Source: Dryas octopetala
Lineage: Eukaryota; Streptophyta; Magnoliopsida; Rosales; Rosaceae
Direction: 5' to 3'
NCBI GenBank assembly: GCA_963921425.1
Contig: OY992838.1
Span: 3,410,001-3,474,000, forward strand
Length of the DNA: 64,000 nucleotides
In this document: piece after piece, positions 34,445 through 47,177 of the stretch
Layout: every line of letters starts with the position of its first letter
Numbering within the stretch: position 1 is the stretch's first letter
Translations under genes and position numbers: made by a program
The notes under the pieces: model-generated
Database searches by the model: none
Seen by the model: only the letters and a program-made list of their open reading frames with translations
Told to the model about the DNA's origin: nothing

Positions 34445-35148
34445 TTTCTAATAAAGAATTCCTCATTTAGTGTTAAATGAGCAGGCACAGATCCAAGGGG
34501 TACGTGGCTAGGACAGGCTATAGCCCATCCAAATTTATTTTTTCTTCGTATATGACTATGTTAAGCCCATTCCAATAATAACCCATGCAGCCCTTACCTT
34601 GGTCTAATACCTCAAATTCATTAATTAAATATGTTTGTGTGATTGTGTAGTGTTAACAGGTTATCTAAAAATTTGGGAAATATCATTAAAATAAAGGAGA
34701 TTCTGTCGAAATTTTTAGAGATTATTTCCACTAAGGAAAATTTGTTTCAAGTTTAGTCTATCCGAGAGTAAAATCCTGGATCCGTGCCTGTAAATGAGAG
34801 ATCCTCCTGTGGGGCCCACATGTGTCGTTTTGTGTTAATCTGAACCGTCTATTTTTTACATCTCCATTGATAGATCATCCATGCAAAAAATCAACTAAAT
34901 AAAAAACCGTTTATCCATTTGATTAAGCGGTCACAATTTAGGTGTTTATAGACGAATTTGTTGTTCGTCCATTTGTTTGATCCAAATTACATATCTTAAC
35001 GGTATTTGATTTGCCTAATTTTTTACATAAATGATCTATCAATATAAATGTAAAAAAATAGACGGTTCGGATCGACATAAAATGACATGTGTGGGCCCCA
35101 TAGGGGAATCCCTCATTTAACACTAAATGAGAGATCCCTTATTAGAAG
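34445..35148. mobile_element. Fold-back MITE interrupted by a second element
   Basis: Left arm 34445-34481 continuing at 34799-34900, and right arm ~35020-35148, are reverse complements: TTCTAATAA, CTCATTTAGTGTTAAATGAG, GGGGCCCACA, GAACCGTCTATTTTTTACAT and TTGATAGATCAT. The pairing only works if 34482-34798 is removed, which shows the inner element inserted later. No coding. Confidence 0.85.
34482..34790. mobile_element. Nested hAT-type MITE, 309 bp
   Basis: Starts CAGGCACAGATCCA and ends TGGATCCGTGCCTG (13 of 14 bases complementary), flanked by the exact 8-bp duplication TAAATGAG (34474-34481 and 34791-34798). The 8-bp duplication indicates hAT. It lies in the left arm of the fold-back element 34445-35148. 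Confidence 0.9.
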
Positions 35149-36549
35149 ACCCATGTAGATATCAGATATATATATATATATAGGTATGTTTATTTTATGT
35201 CCATGCATGCAATTGTATGACTAAGTAAATATGATGTAGAAATAGACATCTAATATATTGTCAAATTGTGAATTTAAACCATTGATTATGTTAATTTTTT
35301 ACTTAATGTGCAGTTTTCAAAAACAATATAACATTTTTATCTTATCTCTTGCGGTTAATTAGGCCAAATAATCATTGTTAGAATTAAAATAAATTCAAAA
35401 CTCAACTAAGAGTGAAAGACACACAGAGGTACAGTCAACCTCACCATAATTATATACGACGACCCAAATCGAAGAGTCGAGAACAAAATTAATGAATGCA
35501 GTTTTGTGTAAATTTAGAAATGAATGGTAGCTAGCTAACTATGGCTAGTAGGGGTGTGATTTGGATTGGAAAATCTGAATCCGACCGATTCCAATTTTAG
35601 AACGTCCGAATCAAATTCGAAATTCAAAAATACCGAATTTCAAAAATTCCGAAAAAAAATTGGATTGAATTGGAATGTATCTGTAAATTCCGATCCAATT
35701 CGAAATTTTCCAAACGCATTCCGATTCGATATTTTCGAAATTATGCCAATTTATTTCATATTTATATTAATATTATATCATTTATTTAGTTTTTTATTAT
35801 ATATTTCATTAATTTGTTATTTGTTTCAAACATACACATATATATATATTTAAAAAAAATAACTAATACTATTAATATAAACATATGTATATTATAAATA
35901 TATGTGTATCATAATAACATAAATGTTAACAAAAACACCCACATTTTTTGTATGTGTAATTACTAATTTTTTTTATTTTTTTTTACTAATAACAAAAACT
36001 AACGTGAATATTCCGATTTTTTATCTGAAAATTTCAAATTTTTATTCAAAAATTCATAAAATGTGATATTTTGAAAAAATCAAAAAATTTCGAGAAATCA
36101 AAAAGTTCCGAATTGGAATGAGATATTGAAATTCCAATTTTTTAGAATGAAAATTGGAATCATTCTAAAACTTTTTGAATTAGAATTGAAACACCTTATT
36201 TCCGATCCGATCCGTCCAAAACACCTTATTTTAGCTTTTTCTTTTGTCCAATGCTTTTAGGAGCTGATTGAAGCAGCTAGAAGATGATCAATGAATTAAT
36301 ATTGTCGGACCTGGTGGTCCTATGTTTAAGGGAAAAATAATTAAATTAAGGCCAGGCCCTACCTTCTGAGTTCTGAATTCTTGTCGTTATAAATTATGTC
36401 TAAAAAAATGTGAGGCCGCAGCTTATAAACTTAATTAAATATTTATGAAACGACAAACGTACTGTTTTGGCTCTGAACTTGTTTGTTTGATCAAACAAAA
36501 ATAGCCACAGAAGAGTTAGGCCGGATATCATCTATGAATTAATTTAGGT
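35149..36549. other. Intergenic; decayed repeat rich in ATTCCGA motifs
   Basis: 35545-36235 starts TAGGGGTGTGATTTGGATTGG and ends CCGATCCGTCCAAAACACCTTA, weakly complementary. Both sub-ends are dense in ATTCCGA/TTCGAAATT words and the centre is A/T-rich. This resembles a decayed hAT-like element, but no target duplication was found. No gene is seen. Confidence 0.4.
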
Positions 36550-36933
36550 GTTGCCTGGCCTCCTACCTAGCAGACAATCACTCAGTCGCACAATTAAATC
36601 AAAAATGAAATGTGGTAGTTACTGAGAACTACTAATTGCCCAATCTCAGAATTCTTCAAAATAAATTGAATGGAAGTGAATCTGCACCATGGAATTGCTT
36701 CCTGATCGATGGTCTTACAAGTTTATCTCAAGTTGCCTGGCCTCCTACCTAGCAGACAATCACTCAGTCGCACAATTAAATCAAAAATGAAATGTGGTAG
36801 TTACTGAGAACTACTAATTGCCCAATCTCAGAATTCTTCAAAACTGTTTTAGATCTTCAAAATAAATTGAATGGAAAGTGCATCTGCACCATGGAATTGC
36901 TTCCTGATCGATGGTCTTACAAGTTTATCTCAA
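36550..36933. repeat. Tandem duplication of ~182 bp
   Basis: 36550-36731 (GTTGCCTGGCCTCCTACC to GTTTATCTCAA) is repeated at 36732-36933. The copies are almost identical, except that the second has an 18-20 base insertion (CTGTTTTAGATCTTCAAA). Non-coding. Confidence 0.95.
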
Positions 36934-37530
36934 AGGAAACCATGGAAGTTGCAGTTAAAAACTTTTGGGAGGACTAGGCGAAAGTTGACATGCTCTCTCA
37001 ATTTGTAGATTTTTTTTTTTGTTGTACCTCTCAATTTTCTTAATTACCAGTCCAATGGAGGCAAAAAGGAGACAAATGAAACAAAGAAGAAGGTTGAGGA
37101 GATCTAGAAGCATCCTTTTCAGTTTTTCTTTTGTTATTGTTCTTTAGGATTTTAATATATTTTTTTAAAAATGAGTGCGTTTAGGATTAATATAATTTAA
37201 TATAGAATCTTTCAATGATGGTTATTTATTTTTAATCCTTTTTAGGAATAATTTAATATTAGTTTGAATTTATTTTTGACATTTTCAAATTTAGTAACCA
37301 GACACGTACGTTTTCAGTATTTCTTTTCTCATAAAACTGCTCTCATTAAGTTACAGAGACTTTCTTAAAATCTTGAATCTTAAAAATATAAAATTCAATT
37401 TTTCGTTTTCATTTTATAAAATCATTTCTTAAAAATAATTATGCAAAACATTATAAAACGTGGATAACAAATTGATACAAGTGCAATAGTTTAGAGAACA
37501 AAATGACACTTATTCCTTTTTCTTTTTTTT
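36934..37530. other. Intergenic, no gene seen
   Basis: A/T-rich with no recognisable gene or repeat structure. Confidence 0.5.
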
Positions 37531-38080
37531 AGAGGAAATTACATATTTAGTTCAGTTATTTTATAACTAGTTTAATTTTGGTCTACAACCTTTTTTAAGT
37601 TCTGTTTTGGTTCACTAATTGTTCCACTTGTTCAATAAAGGTTCAGATTTATTTCTCAAATTTGGTCTGCCTTTTACCTTATCAAATCTCACCCAAATTC
37701 AGCAAACATATACTTATTTTAAAGCTATACATTTCTTCTTTACAACCATATAAAGATCATTCAAATTGGAGTTCTAAAACTCAAGATAATTTACTCCAAA
37801 GTAAGATACTCGAAATTACCAATTTTTCAAACTTTACTCAATCTCAATTCTCTTAGATTCTAATACTCCAAATTTGTTTTTATGATTAAAAAATGATGAA
37901 ATATAACTTATACTTCAATTATAATTGAAGAAAACACAATCTAAAGGATTTAAAGTCACAAATTTGAACTTTTATTGAACAAATAAAATAATTAATGGAC
38001 CAAAACAAAACTTAAAAAAAAATCATGAACCAAAATTGAATTAGGTATAAAATAAGTGGATCAAATATGTAATTTTCTCT
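37531..38080. mobile_element. Fold-back MITE, ~550 bp
   Basis: About 115 bases at the left end (AAATTACATATTTAGTTCAG, TTTAATTTTGGTCTACAACC, TTCAATAAAGGTTCAGAT) pair with the right end (AATTTGAACTTTTATTGAAC, GAACCAAAATTGAATTAGGT, GGATCAAATATGTAATTTTC) with scattered mismatches. No coding; target duplication unclear because of flanking A/T runs. Confidence 0.75.
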
Positions 38081-41000
38081 TTTTTTTTTTTTATGTAAGA
38101 GACTACCACTTTAACTCAATATCTTGAACTAGCTTCACTGCAAGTCTGCAATATGCTTTAGGATAATATGAAAATTGGATCATGGATTATTACTCCCAAA
38201 AGAAACAAGTCTAATATATGACACCTACTCAACTACTTACCTACAAGTCTACAACCCAACCCTCTCTCTCTCTCATAAAATTTGGGTAACTAAAATACTG
38301 CCGAAATCCTTTTGGGCTTTCTGAACTAATGTGATAGAGGCCGGCTTGAACCACCCACAAAATTTAGGCCGCTTTTAACTCATTAACCCATGCCCATCAC
38401 ATGGCACACATGTTTTGATAAAGCCCATATACCCATTAGTACATTACCCACCCTTCACAACTGCTAAAAACCCTTTGTAGTCTCGACCAAAGTCTATAAT
38501 ATGCATGGGTTCTTGGTGGAATAATGAGTTTTGTTTTTTGTTTTCCCTAAAATTACATTTCTTTTTGGGTATAACATACAATTCGAACCCGAACCAACTG
38601 CTGATTCTTTTATCTGCAATATTATATTGTCTGCGTGTGAAACAAATAAAACAATATTTGACCAATGCAAAAGCCCAATCTTTAATATTAATAATTTTTG
38701 GCTTGGAGACAGACTTAAAGCCACCTAACAAAACATAAATCTGGAAAATTAAAAGTATATATGAAGTATGAAGTAATATATTCAACGTTGCCATACACAT
38801 TACTACATTTGATTTCCGCATACAGCCATTGATGCAGAGCTGTATGTTATCTGTTTCCTGTTTTCTTTTCTCAACTTTGCGTGAAACCAAGACCCGGATA
38901 AGCATGACTACATGCATGTCCATTATACTAGTTGAGTAGTTGTTGCACCATTATCATTATATATATCTGCTCATAAAAATAAAAAGAAATTAAAAAAAAT
39001 CGCTGTCAATTTGCTATGTTATAGAATAAAATCTTCAAGCACCACACGACTGCATCATAATTACTACCACAGCCCAAACCAAAAAGCAAAAAGTGTTCAA
39101 TCCCTTTCATCAAATGCAAACCTACAATGCATTAGCTTATTGCTATTTATTATTGGACAGTTATTAAGTTCTGAATACGAAAAAAATTTACATTCATATA
39201 TCAAAGCAATTTATTTTGATTATGTTGCACCATAAAAAAAAAAACCCATAACAATTAATAGAGGTTCATCGAAGAAATTAAAGCATTAAACATCAAATCA
39301 ATTAATTAATAAGTAATAGAGAAGCTCAGGACATTATATGTTGTAAGACATTGCCCATATATGTTGTTGTAAGATTATGCTAAATTGACCATAATCATAT
39401 TTTTAAATAAGTTAATTTTTAGTACTCGACATGAAATTTTAGTATAATAGTTGTGATTGGAAACTATTTTGTTTAATGACATTTATTTCAACTTTGTTTG
39501 TAGAGATTTCATGTTCAAATCTCATGAGTTCGATAGTTGTAATCTTATAAAGAAAAAAAAAAGATATAATACTCATGAGTAATTGATTATATAGACTGTA
39601 TCATAAAATCAACTATCATGAATTTTAGGCTAATGTGATTTCAAAATTAGAAGAAAGATAAATGATAAGTGCCTTTTCTCTTCTCATGTTCATACTGCGG
39701 TGTAATTTTGCGATCGAAATTGTTTATTTTCTATATCATTCTTTAAAGATCATCTTTGTAAAAAATTAACCAAATCATAAATCGTTTAGACATCCAATTG
39801 TTATCAGATAATTAACGATAAATCTAACTGTTACCAAACTCATATATTTATTTGATAACACTTAAATAATTAAATAATTTTTTATTCATTCAAAATTTTG
39901 CCGAATAAACAGAATAAGAGAAAACGCACCTAGCATTCCTCATAAAAGAAATATTTTTGTAATTTTTCAAAAAAAAAAAAAAGTATATATATATATGTGT
40001 GTGAGTTTGGGATAATTTATTTAATAAAAAAGTGGAGTTGGGGAAGAGTGGTGGGGTCAGGGAGGGTGGGGAATCCTGCAAAGTTGAGTTTAGATCACGC
40101 GGGAGTTTGTTAGACTCCTCACATGATCCACGAATCTCCAGCTTGCCTTTTCAACGATTGCGACTACTCCCATCAGTCTTTTTAATTTCCCTTTCTACCC
40201 CTTCCATTTCTCAATTTTACATGCATGTCCCTTCTCCCAAAATTTTAATTATTTAATCACTAATTCACTATTCAGTATCCAATTCAATAATGTTGATGTC
40301 ATGACTGATCAGGCCAAAGAAAAAAAACGGGTCATGATCAACGAATTTTCGTACTAATCGGTGCTCCTAATTATGAGTGACATAAATCAACGTGTTTATT
40401 ATTCATTATTAATTGGGTTTTAGGGTCAAATCACCCACAATAAAAATCATTATTAAACAAATGACTCATTTTTTTAATAAAGATTAGGAGACTATTTACC
40501 CTTTTTGCACGAAGAAATATCATACTATAGACCCTCCTCTTGACTCATCTCAATTCATATTTGTACCCATGCAAAAAGTGTAGATTAATATATGATCTTT
40601 GATCTCCATGCAAATTTTATAAATTCCGAAAGAAAAAAAAAGTATATCATGTGAGAAGGTCAAATATATGTTGTTATATATTGGACAAATATAATCTTAC
40701 ATAATGGTTTATAAAAAATATATTTCTTTATTATCAATTAATTTTAGATTTTGAATATCTAAATTTCTTCGTATCATAGTAATTTTCATTCTAGGTCGTT
40801 TTATCATAAAATCCTTCTTAATTTAGGTTTTGACATGTTTTGGGTTTATGTTTGGCATTTCATGCTGGCTTTTTGGCAGAGATTTAGGTTGTTTTATCTA
40901 TATATAATGCATCAAGTCATATAACTTTTTTAAAACACTAAACTTAACAACTAACTTTAAATTTAATGGTATTGCTTCACATTTTGTTGGAAGAAATTTC

Positions 41001-41728
41001 AAATTCGTATCCCTTCCCTATGATATGAACAGAAGAGGGATAGTTAATATATAGTTTGATTTTTTTAATAACTAATATTTAATTAGTTATATATTCATGT
41101 TGTAGTCAACTTTGAACGATCGAGATCAATTAATTATCACTAGCTCCCAAGTTGTGTATATATGGGTTATAATATTCTAAACCACTTTGATAAATAACTC
41201 ATATACATATAAACAATCCTTTCACGAAAGAACCACCTCATGATGTCGATCTATCTAGTTGCTACCTTTATGTGACAGCCATTTTTGGCATTGCCTTTGT
41301 CCTGTTCCCACATCATAAAAGCAAACAAGATTGAGCTAAAAAAAAAAGACAGACATTTCCCAATATGGTTGTGATATGGTCCACCCCTTAATTCTCTCAA
41401 TTTGGAAGTAATCACCGTTTTTAAGTAAAAAACAAACATGCTAGTGCCCACTAGCTCAATTGAAAATAAAATAAAATATGTGCTACTACCAAGGGTATAT
41501 ATGTCCAAAAGAAAATAAGTCCAAGGATATATATAAATGTACACCCTCATGTGTTCATATGATGGTTCATTGATCACTAGCTACCTCTAGTCCTCCATTA
41601 ACAACACCCACCACCCCCAAAAACCCTCATTCTTGCTCGTTTTCATTTAATTTCTCCATCTTCATTTTCTCTTCCTCGATCTTGTTGTTGAATGCTGATT
41701 AGTACACACGTGCGAAAGAGGCGCAACC
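38081..41728. other. Intergenic: upstream region of PYL2-type gene
   Basis: No gene is supported. A 159-codon minus-strand frame at 38444-38923 has no recognisable motif and is probably chance. An ACACGTGCG (ACGTG core, ABRE-like) lies at ~41705, 24 bases before the PYL2 ATG. Confidence 0.45.
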
Positions 41729-42373
41729 ATGGAGGCTAGCAGCCAAAACACAACTGCAACTGCAACTGCAACTGAAACTGAAACTAAAACTGCAACTACT
41801 ACGACACCCCCTTATGGTCTGACCCAAGAGGAATTCTCCGAACTAGAGACACTGATCGACAGCTACCACAAGTTCGATCCGTCAGCAAACACATGCACGT
41901 CGCTAATAACGCAACGAATCGAGGCCCCTTCGGAGCAGGTGTGGCCATATGTTCGGAGCTTCGAGAACCCGCAGAAATACAAGCACTTCATCAAGAGCTG
42001 CAACATGAAAGGCGACGGCGGGGTTGGCAGCATAAGGGAGGTGACGGTGGTGTCGGGGCTGCCGGCGTCGACGAGCACCGAGAGGCTGGAGATTTTGGAC
42101 GACGAGAAGCACATCATAAGCTTCAGGGTGGTGGGGGGCGAACACCGACTCAAGAACTACCGATCAGTCACTTCGGTGAATGAGTTCGTTAACAACAACA
42201 ACAACAACGGTAAGGTCTACTCCGTTGTCTTAGAGTCTTATGTGGTTGATATACCGGAAGGGAACACTGGGGAGGACACCAAGATGTTCGTGGACACGGT
42301 GGTCAAGTTGAACCTGCAAAAGCTTGCGGTGGTGGCCATGGCTTCTCTGCATGGACTTGCCGGACATGAATGA
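41729..42373 (+). CDS. PYL2: PYR/PYL/RCAR abscisic acid receptor, PYL2-like
   Basis: Soluble START-fold receptor that binds abscisic acid and then inhibits clade A PP2C phosphatases, releasing SnRK2 kinases (family knowledge). A single 214-codon exon, as usual for this family. A low-complexity Thr/Ala/Glu stretch (residues 5-28) precedes the domain. The gate loop SGLPAST and the latch GGEHRLKNY are intact. TCTSLITQRIEAPSEQVW, REVTVVSGLPAS, VYSVVLESYVVDIPEGNT and TKMFVDTVVKLNLQKLA follow the PYL2 pattern closely. An Asn run (residues ~154-159) sits in a surface loop between FV and GKVY. The start is the first ATG. High G+C for the window is typical of intronless PYL genes. Confidence in subfamily is high; exact orthology is not tested. 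Confidence 0.96.
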   Translation: MEASSQNTTATATATETETKTATTTTPPYGLTQEEFSELETLIDSYHKFDPSANTCTSLITQRIEAPSEQVWPYVRSFENPQKYKHFIKSCNMKGDGGVGSIREVTVVSGLPASTSTERLEILDDEKHIISFRVVGGEHRLKNYRSVTSVNEFVNNNNNNGKVYSVVLESYVVDIPEGNTGEDTKMFVDTVVKLNLQKLAVVAMASLHGLAGHE

Positions 42374-45300
42374 ATCAATCAATAACATTATAATTTAGTG
42401 CTGGTTACCATTTGCCTTGCTGCAACTTGGATATTCTTCTCTTTAATTTTTATTCACTTGGGTACACTTGGGATTCATTAAATAAATTATTCATGTACAT
42501 TTTAATTAGTTTCCTTGGGTCGTCATTGGCTGGATTGATATTCGAGTTAGTTAATTATATATATATATAATATTGTTATTTGCTATTATTTTTCATATAA
42601 TAAATGATTGAATATTATTATACTTAAACATTTTTATTCTTCAAATTTGTTCATTAAATTATCGAGGGTGCATAATATTCTGTGGTCTTGATGAGTTTAA
42701 ATCCGGCGAAAAATTGACAGATTTCTGCATTTGTGAGAATTAATCGTAGCTAGGTGTATATAATTTGGTGCAGTGCCTTTCGTGTGGCTTAAATGTCAAC
42801 CCTGAATTCAACGGCGAGGACAACAAGTATAGAAAGAAATTTCAGGATGACTTGTGAACAACCTTGGGAGACATGTGACCATGAATCACACTAAAAATCA
42901 CTTTACTAGATCACACTATTTTTGGCCACTTAATTCTCCATTTTATTTCATCTAATGAACTAGCCACTAATTTAATGTTGTGTGGTTATCAAACGAAAAT
43001 AAGTAGATCATCCTGAATTCAAGAAACAAAAACGAAAATAAGCATAAAATTGAAAACACATAAATGTGCCTTCAATATAGAGTCATAGAGATTTGTGGGC
43101 CATCGATTTGGGTTCTGCATGCATGGTATGGTCTGAACTGGTTAGTGGATTTCTAAGTGGAGAGACATTGAAAAGCTAAAGCTAGGGCCAAGCTAGTCAT
43201 CAGGTAATGGGCCCCCACATTCAGACTTAGGCCCATAGAGTACTTCAAACTGATCTAGAGCCTAGCCCAATATGACATCATGTTTCCTCTTTGCCCCTTA
43301 AGTAGAAGGACAAGAAAGATATTTTGGAATTGACGGGTCTTTCCATGAATCCGGTCCAAATCCAACAACACATATATGTGAAACTAAAAACACATCTATT
43401 ATACCTAAAAATGCTTCCCGTGCCACGTGTTAGGCTGGGATTCGCTTAGCTCATAACATGCACAATTTTGGACACAGCTGTACCAAGAGATGACGGGCGG
43501 GCCACCAAGTAAGCTGTACTTGGAACAAATACAATTTGGGTCTCAAGGCGATGAGAGATCAAACGGTGTAACTAAATAACAAAAGTGAAATTAAATAAAG
43601 GTAATAAAAATTGACTTTTAACCAAACGATTGCGCTAGATTCTTTTCATTGTCTTGGCATTCTAGGACTTTAAGTATTAAAAATGCTTGGATGAGTGTTC
43701 GTTGGCGCTTGATGTTTACTCAAGAAATATCCATAGTGTGTATAATTAAGTGCAAGATCAATTAAACTCAAATAAACAAAAAATTAAGAAAGTAGATCTA
43801 AAGGAAGTTGTGGAAATTCTGGATTTGACTGATCAAACAGTTGTGAGTTCTCTCACAGATCTAGCCAAGGTTGAGCGAATAATCCATGAATAAACTAAAA
43901 TGGAAATAAAGAGATGCAATAAATGTAAATGATTCAGTTTCAACCTCCATTTTAATTGATGTTGAAATCTCAAGAGAGATATACATTCAATGAGGGAAAT
44001 TAATGCCAAACTATGAAATAAATGCTAATAATAAGTTGATTTGGATCAATTACATGCATAAAACAAGATCGAAAATCACAATTCTTAATTAACTTAAAAT
44101 TAAATGAAGCACAAATTCATAAAAAGTTCAAAGAGCAAACAAAACGAAGTAATGGATCAGGCCATTGTCAGGAATATGCAATTTGCATGAGGATTTGTGT
44201 GAGTTGTTGGAAAGAGGTCATTTTGGCAAGAACTTTGGTATTTATACCTGAACGGCCCTGAAACCCTAAGTAATGAATCCTTGGATTATTCCCACGTGTA
44301 GGGTATTGAACACGCATGGGCCCATGATAGCTGCTATCCAACATTTATCAGCTTTACTGAATACGTGTCTTCGCATCGTTGGCCCCGTCTATAACCTTCT
44401 ATGACCCTCTTCGGCTTGGTGTAGCGGAGAAGGAATTCCTTCGCCAAGGCAAATCATACTTGCTAAAGACTTAGGCTTTGCGAAATTTAATTTTGAAAAT
44501 CACGTACAAACAACATCCAATTGATTTTGAATTTAATGTTAAAATACATACACCTAAAATATAAAACATTTTTTTCATTGGATGCATCCTGAGTCCTGAC
44601 TAAGAGCTTCTGCTGGCACAGTCCTACTTTAAAAGGCCTTTGAAATTTGAAAACAAGCCAATACTGCAGCTGCAGCTGCAGCGTAATATAAGCCGTAGGA
44701 ACACATGGCATGGGTTCCCCCACTCCAGTCGTTGATTGCTTGATTGTATTTATTTGTCATACCAAATTATGGACTGCCACATGCCCACAAAATCTAAGAG
44801 AAGGTTGCTTGTACTGTCACATCAGGATCCCAAGCAGCTTCATACATCTGAGACATCTTAAAACACTATTTTCTAAGAAAAAAACAAATCTTAAAAACCT
44901 TGTTTATTTCCTTTGCTGTAAAATATAACAATGTGATACCTCTAGATAATAGAAAACTCTACATCCCCTTATATTACAATATCCATCAGTATTAAAATGA
45001 AATTCAGTACTGAAAAATGTTACATTTAAAATGTTACGAATCTATTACTCTTTTGTTTATGCACATACTCTTATTCTTCGACACAAAAAATCTTATCTAC
45101 ATTGGAATAAGCCAAAATCATGATCCAAGAATTGCCTATCCAAAAAAGATCATGATCCAAGAATTAAAATCAGAGGGAGCTACAGCCACTGTTTCATTAT
45201 TATTGAATCTTTCTCCCCTCACCTGATTCCCATAATCACTTTTAAATTTTGATTTTTGATAGTCTGTTACATAATAAATTAATAATGTACTCTATAATTA

Positions 45301-45500
45301 GGCCATAGGTTTGAGCCATGCAAAGGGAAGCCAAAAGAAGTAGGTGGGCAATTTTAATTGCCCCTCATAAATTCGTGAAGATTTGGCAAAAAGATTTGCT
45401 CATCAGATTTGCCGGTTTGGGCTTGCTTGCATCATCCTTGTCTTTTTTCCATCTCTGTATCCCTACAAAAGTACACTGCTGGAACAGTGCTGGGCTCTCT
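42374..45500. other. Intergenic, no gene seen
   Basis: PYL2 3' flank followed by A/T-rich sequence. 43560-44470 has the look of an old repeat (dispersed AATTAAACTCAAATAAAC-type sequence) but no ends were defined. A GCTGCAGCTGCAGCTGCAGC palindromic run lies at about 44662-44681. Confidence 0.45.
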
Positions 45501-45749
45501 CTCTTTTCACCTTTCATTTGCCTTTTAAGCCTTTAGTTGTTGGATTCTGAAGAGAAAGTTTGAGACCCTCTTTGCTACATTTACTCTTCTTTCTCATCGG
45601 GTTAGCTAAGCGCCTAAGCCTAAGCCTTGGTTTCAAAAATAGATAAAAACCAAAAGGTCTTTTACTCTTTTTACTCTCTTTTATTTTTTCTCTCTGAAAA
45701 ATGGTGCTGAGGGGACCTGGCAAGCACAGTGGTTTGAACAGAGAGAATC

Positions 45750-45786
<37 letters not shown>

Positions 45787-47177
45787 AATAAGAGGTGGTG
45801 AGGAGGACAAAAGAGATCAGAATGAGAGGGAAGAAATGGGCCCTCTAAAGCCTGCAGAGGAAATGAGTGGCACACTGCCACTGCAACACCAAGGAGTAAT
45901 GTGAGTGTTTCCCTCCCTTTCTCTCTCTAATTTTTTATCTCTATCTTCTTGTTTTTGCTCTTGTGGTGTTGTGTGGCTCTTCTTAGTTCTTACTCTCTGT
46001 CTCTGTCTCTGTCTTAATTTAATTAACGAGTCCATTTCATGCATCTCCGCCTCTGTGATAACTGATAAAGCATTTACCTCCTGTGATAAAGTTTTCATTT
46101 TTATTTGTTTTTACTGCTCTTTGGCCTTTTTCACAACTCTCTTTCTCCCTTTTATCGGGTTCTCTGAGATGGCTGTCCTTTATTTTTCAGACCCATTTAT
46201 GATTCGTGCTTTAAATCTTATGGCTAGCCAGAAAAAGGAAAGAGAGATGATGAAACTTGATGGGTCCTGATTCCTGAAACTCTGAAACTCTGAAACTGAG
46301 TCTCTCTTGGGTTTTGGTTTCTTGAAGAAAAATCCCACTTTTCTGTTCATTCAAACAAAAAAACGCACCTTTTCTATTGGCTCTTTTTATTTTTTTGTGG
46401 TTTGAGAAAGGTGGAGAGGATGCATGAGTCCTTATTAGCTTTTTCTCCTTGTTCTTTTTGTTAAAGAAGGAACAAAATATTTACCACTGCATTCTGGCTT
46501 TTCATTGGTACTCCTTTAAAAGCTTGAGGGACAAAGTAAATAAATCGTATCTTTTGAACTTTCACTGCATTGGCTTGTTATACACATTAGTGGCAATCAT
46601 CATAGGAACAAAGAAACAAAACTCCATCTTTCATTTCAAAGGAAATTCAAGGTCCGATTTGGGGAAGTCCCATGAATCTGCATAAAGAAATTTAATACCA
46701 TCATTTTGCCTTATTAGAGAAGAAGGTTTGGTGGAAAGACCTGCATTCTCAGTGGGACTGTTTGCTGGTGGGTGCCAGGTTGGTCACTTTCACTGTTTGT
46801 TTATGGTTGCTTGTATTAAGTTCAAATTTCTGTTAAATGTTTGCATTTAATTTATGCTATTTTTGTCATTCTTTTGCTTTATCTTGGTGCTATTTTGTTC
46901 AATCATAATGACTTCACCATTTACCATCATTCTAGGCATTTTTCCCAGGAAATTTAAAAACTCAAAGAGATATGTGAGGAATTTGAATTTGGTGATAATG
47001 CATTTGGTTATAGTGCCCTCTGTTGTCTTTGAAATTTAGATTGTATAGTAACTTCATTTTAAAGTTTGTCCAGGCTAAGGTCGATTGATAATATTGATCA
47101 TCAGTTCATCATAGCAGAGAGAGCGTCAAAAACTGCTGTTTATGGCCAATGCAGTCTGATGTTCGTTGTCACATGAT
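45501..47177 (+). promoter_or_regulatory. Long leader of the ATH1-type gene with a possible spliced uORF
   Basis: ATG at 45701 opens a frame of 67 codons if unspliced (stop 45902-45904). A GTGAGT donor starts at 45901 and a TTTGTCCAG acceptor ends at 47073. Joining 45701-45900 to 47074-47176 gives one open frame of 100 residues whose TGA (47174-47176) lies one base before the main ATG at 47178. The frame is open across the whole second exon. Translation is untested. Confidence 0.5.

Noticed and set aside
35545..36235. hAT element with TAGGGGTG-type ends
   Set aside because: Ends are only weakly complementary and the flanks show no 8-bp duplication; left as a decayed repeat.
38444..38923. 159-codon minus-strand frame
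   Set aside because: No recognisable motif, A/T-rich composition like its surroundings, and no splice or promoter context; most likely chance.
41863..42183. Overlapping frames on both strands of the PYL2-type gene
   Set aside because: G+C-rich coding DNA opens shadow frames; the PYL frame alone has family motifs.
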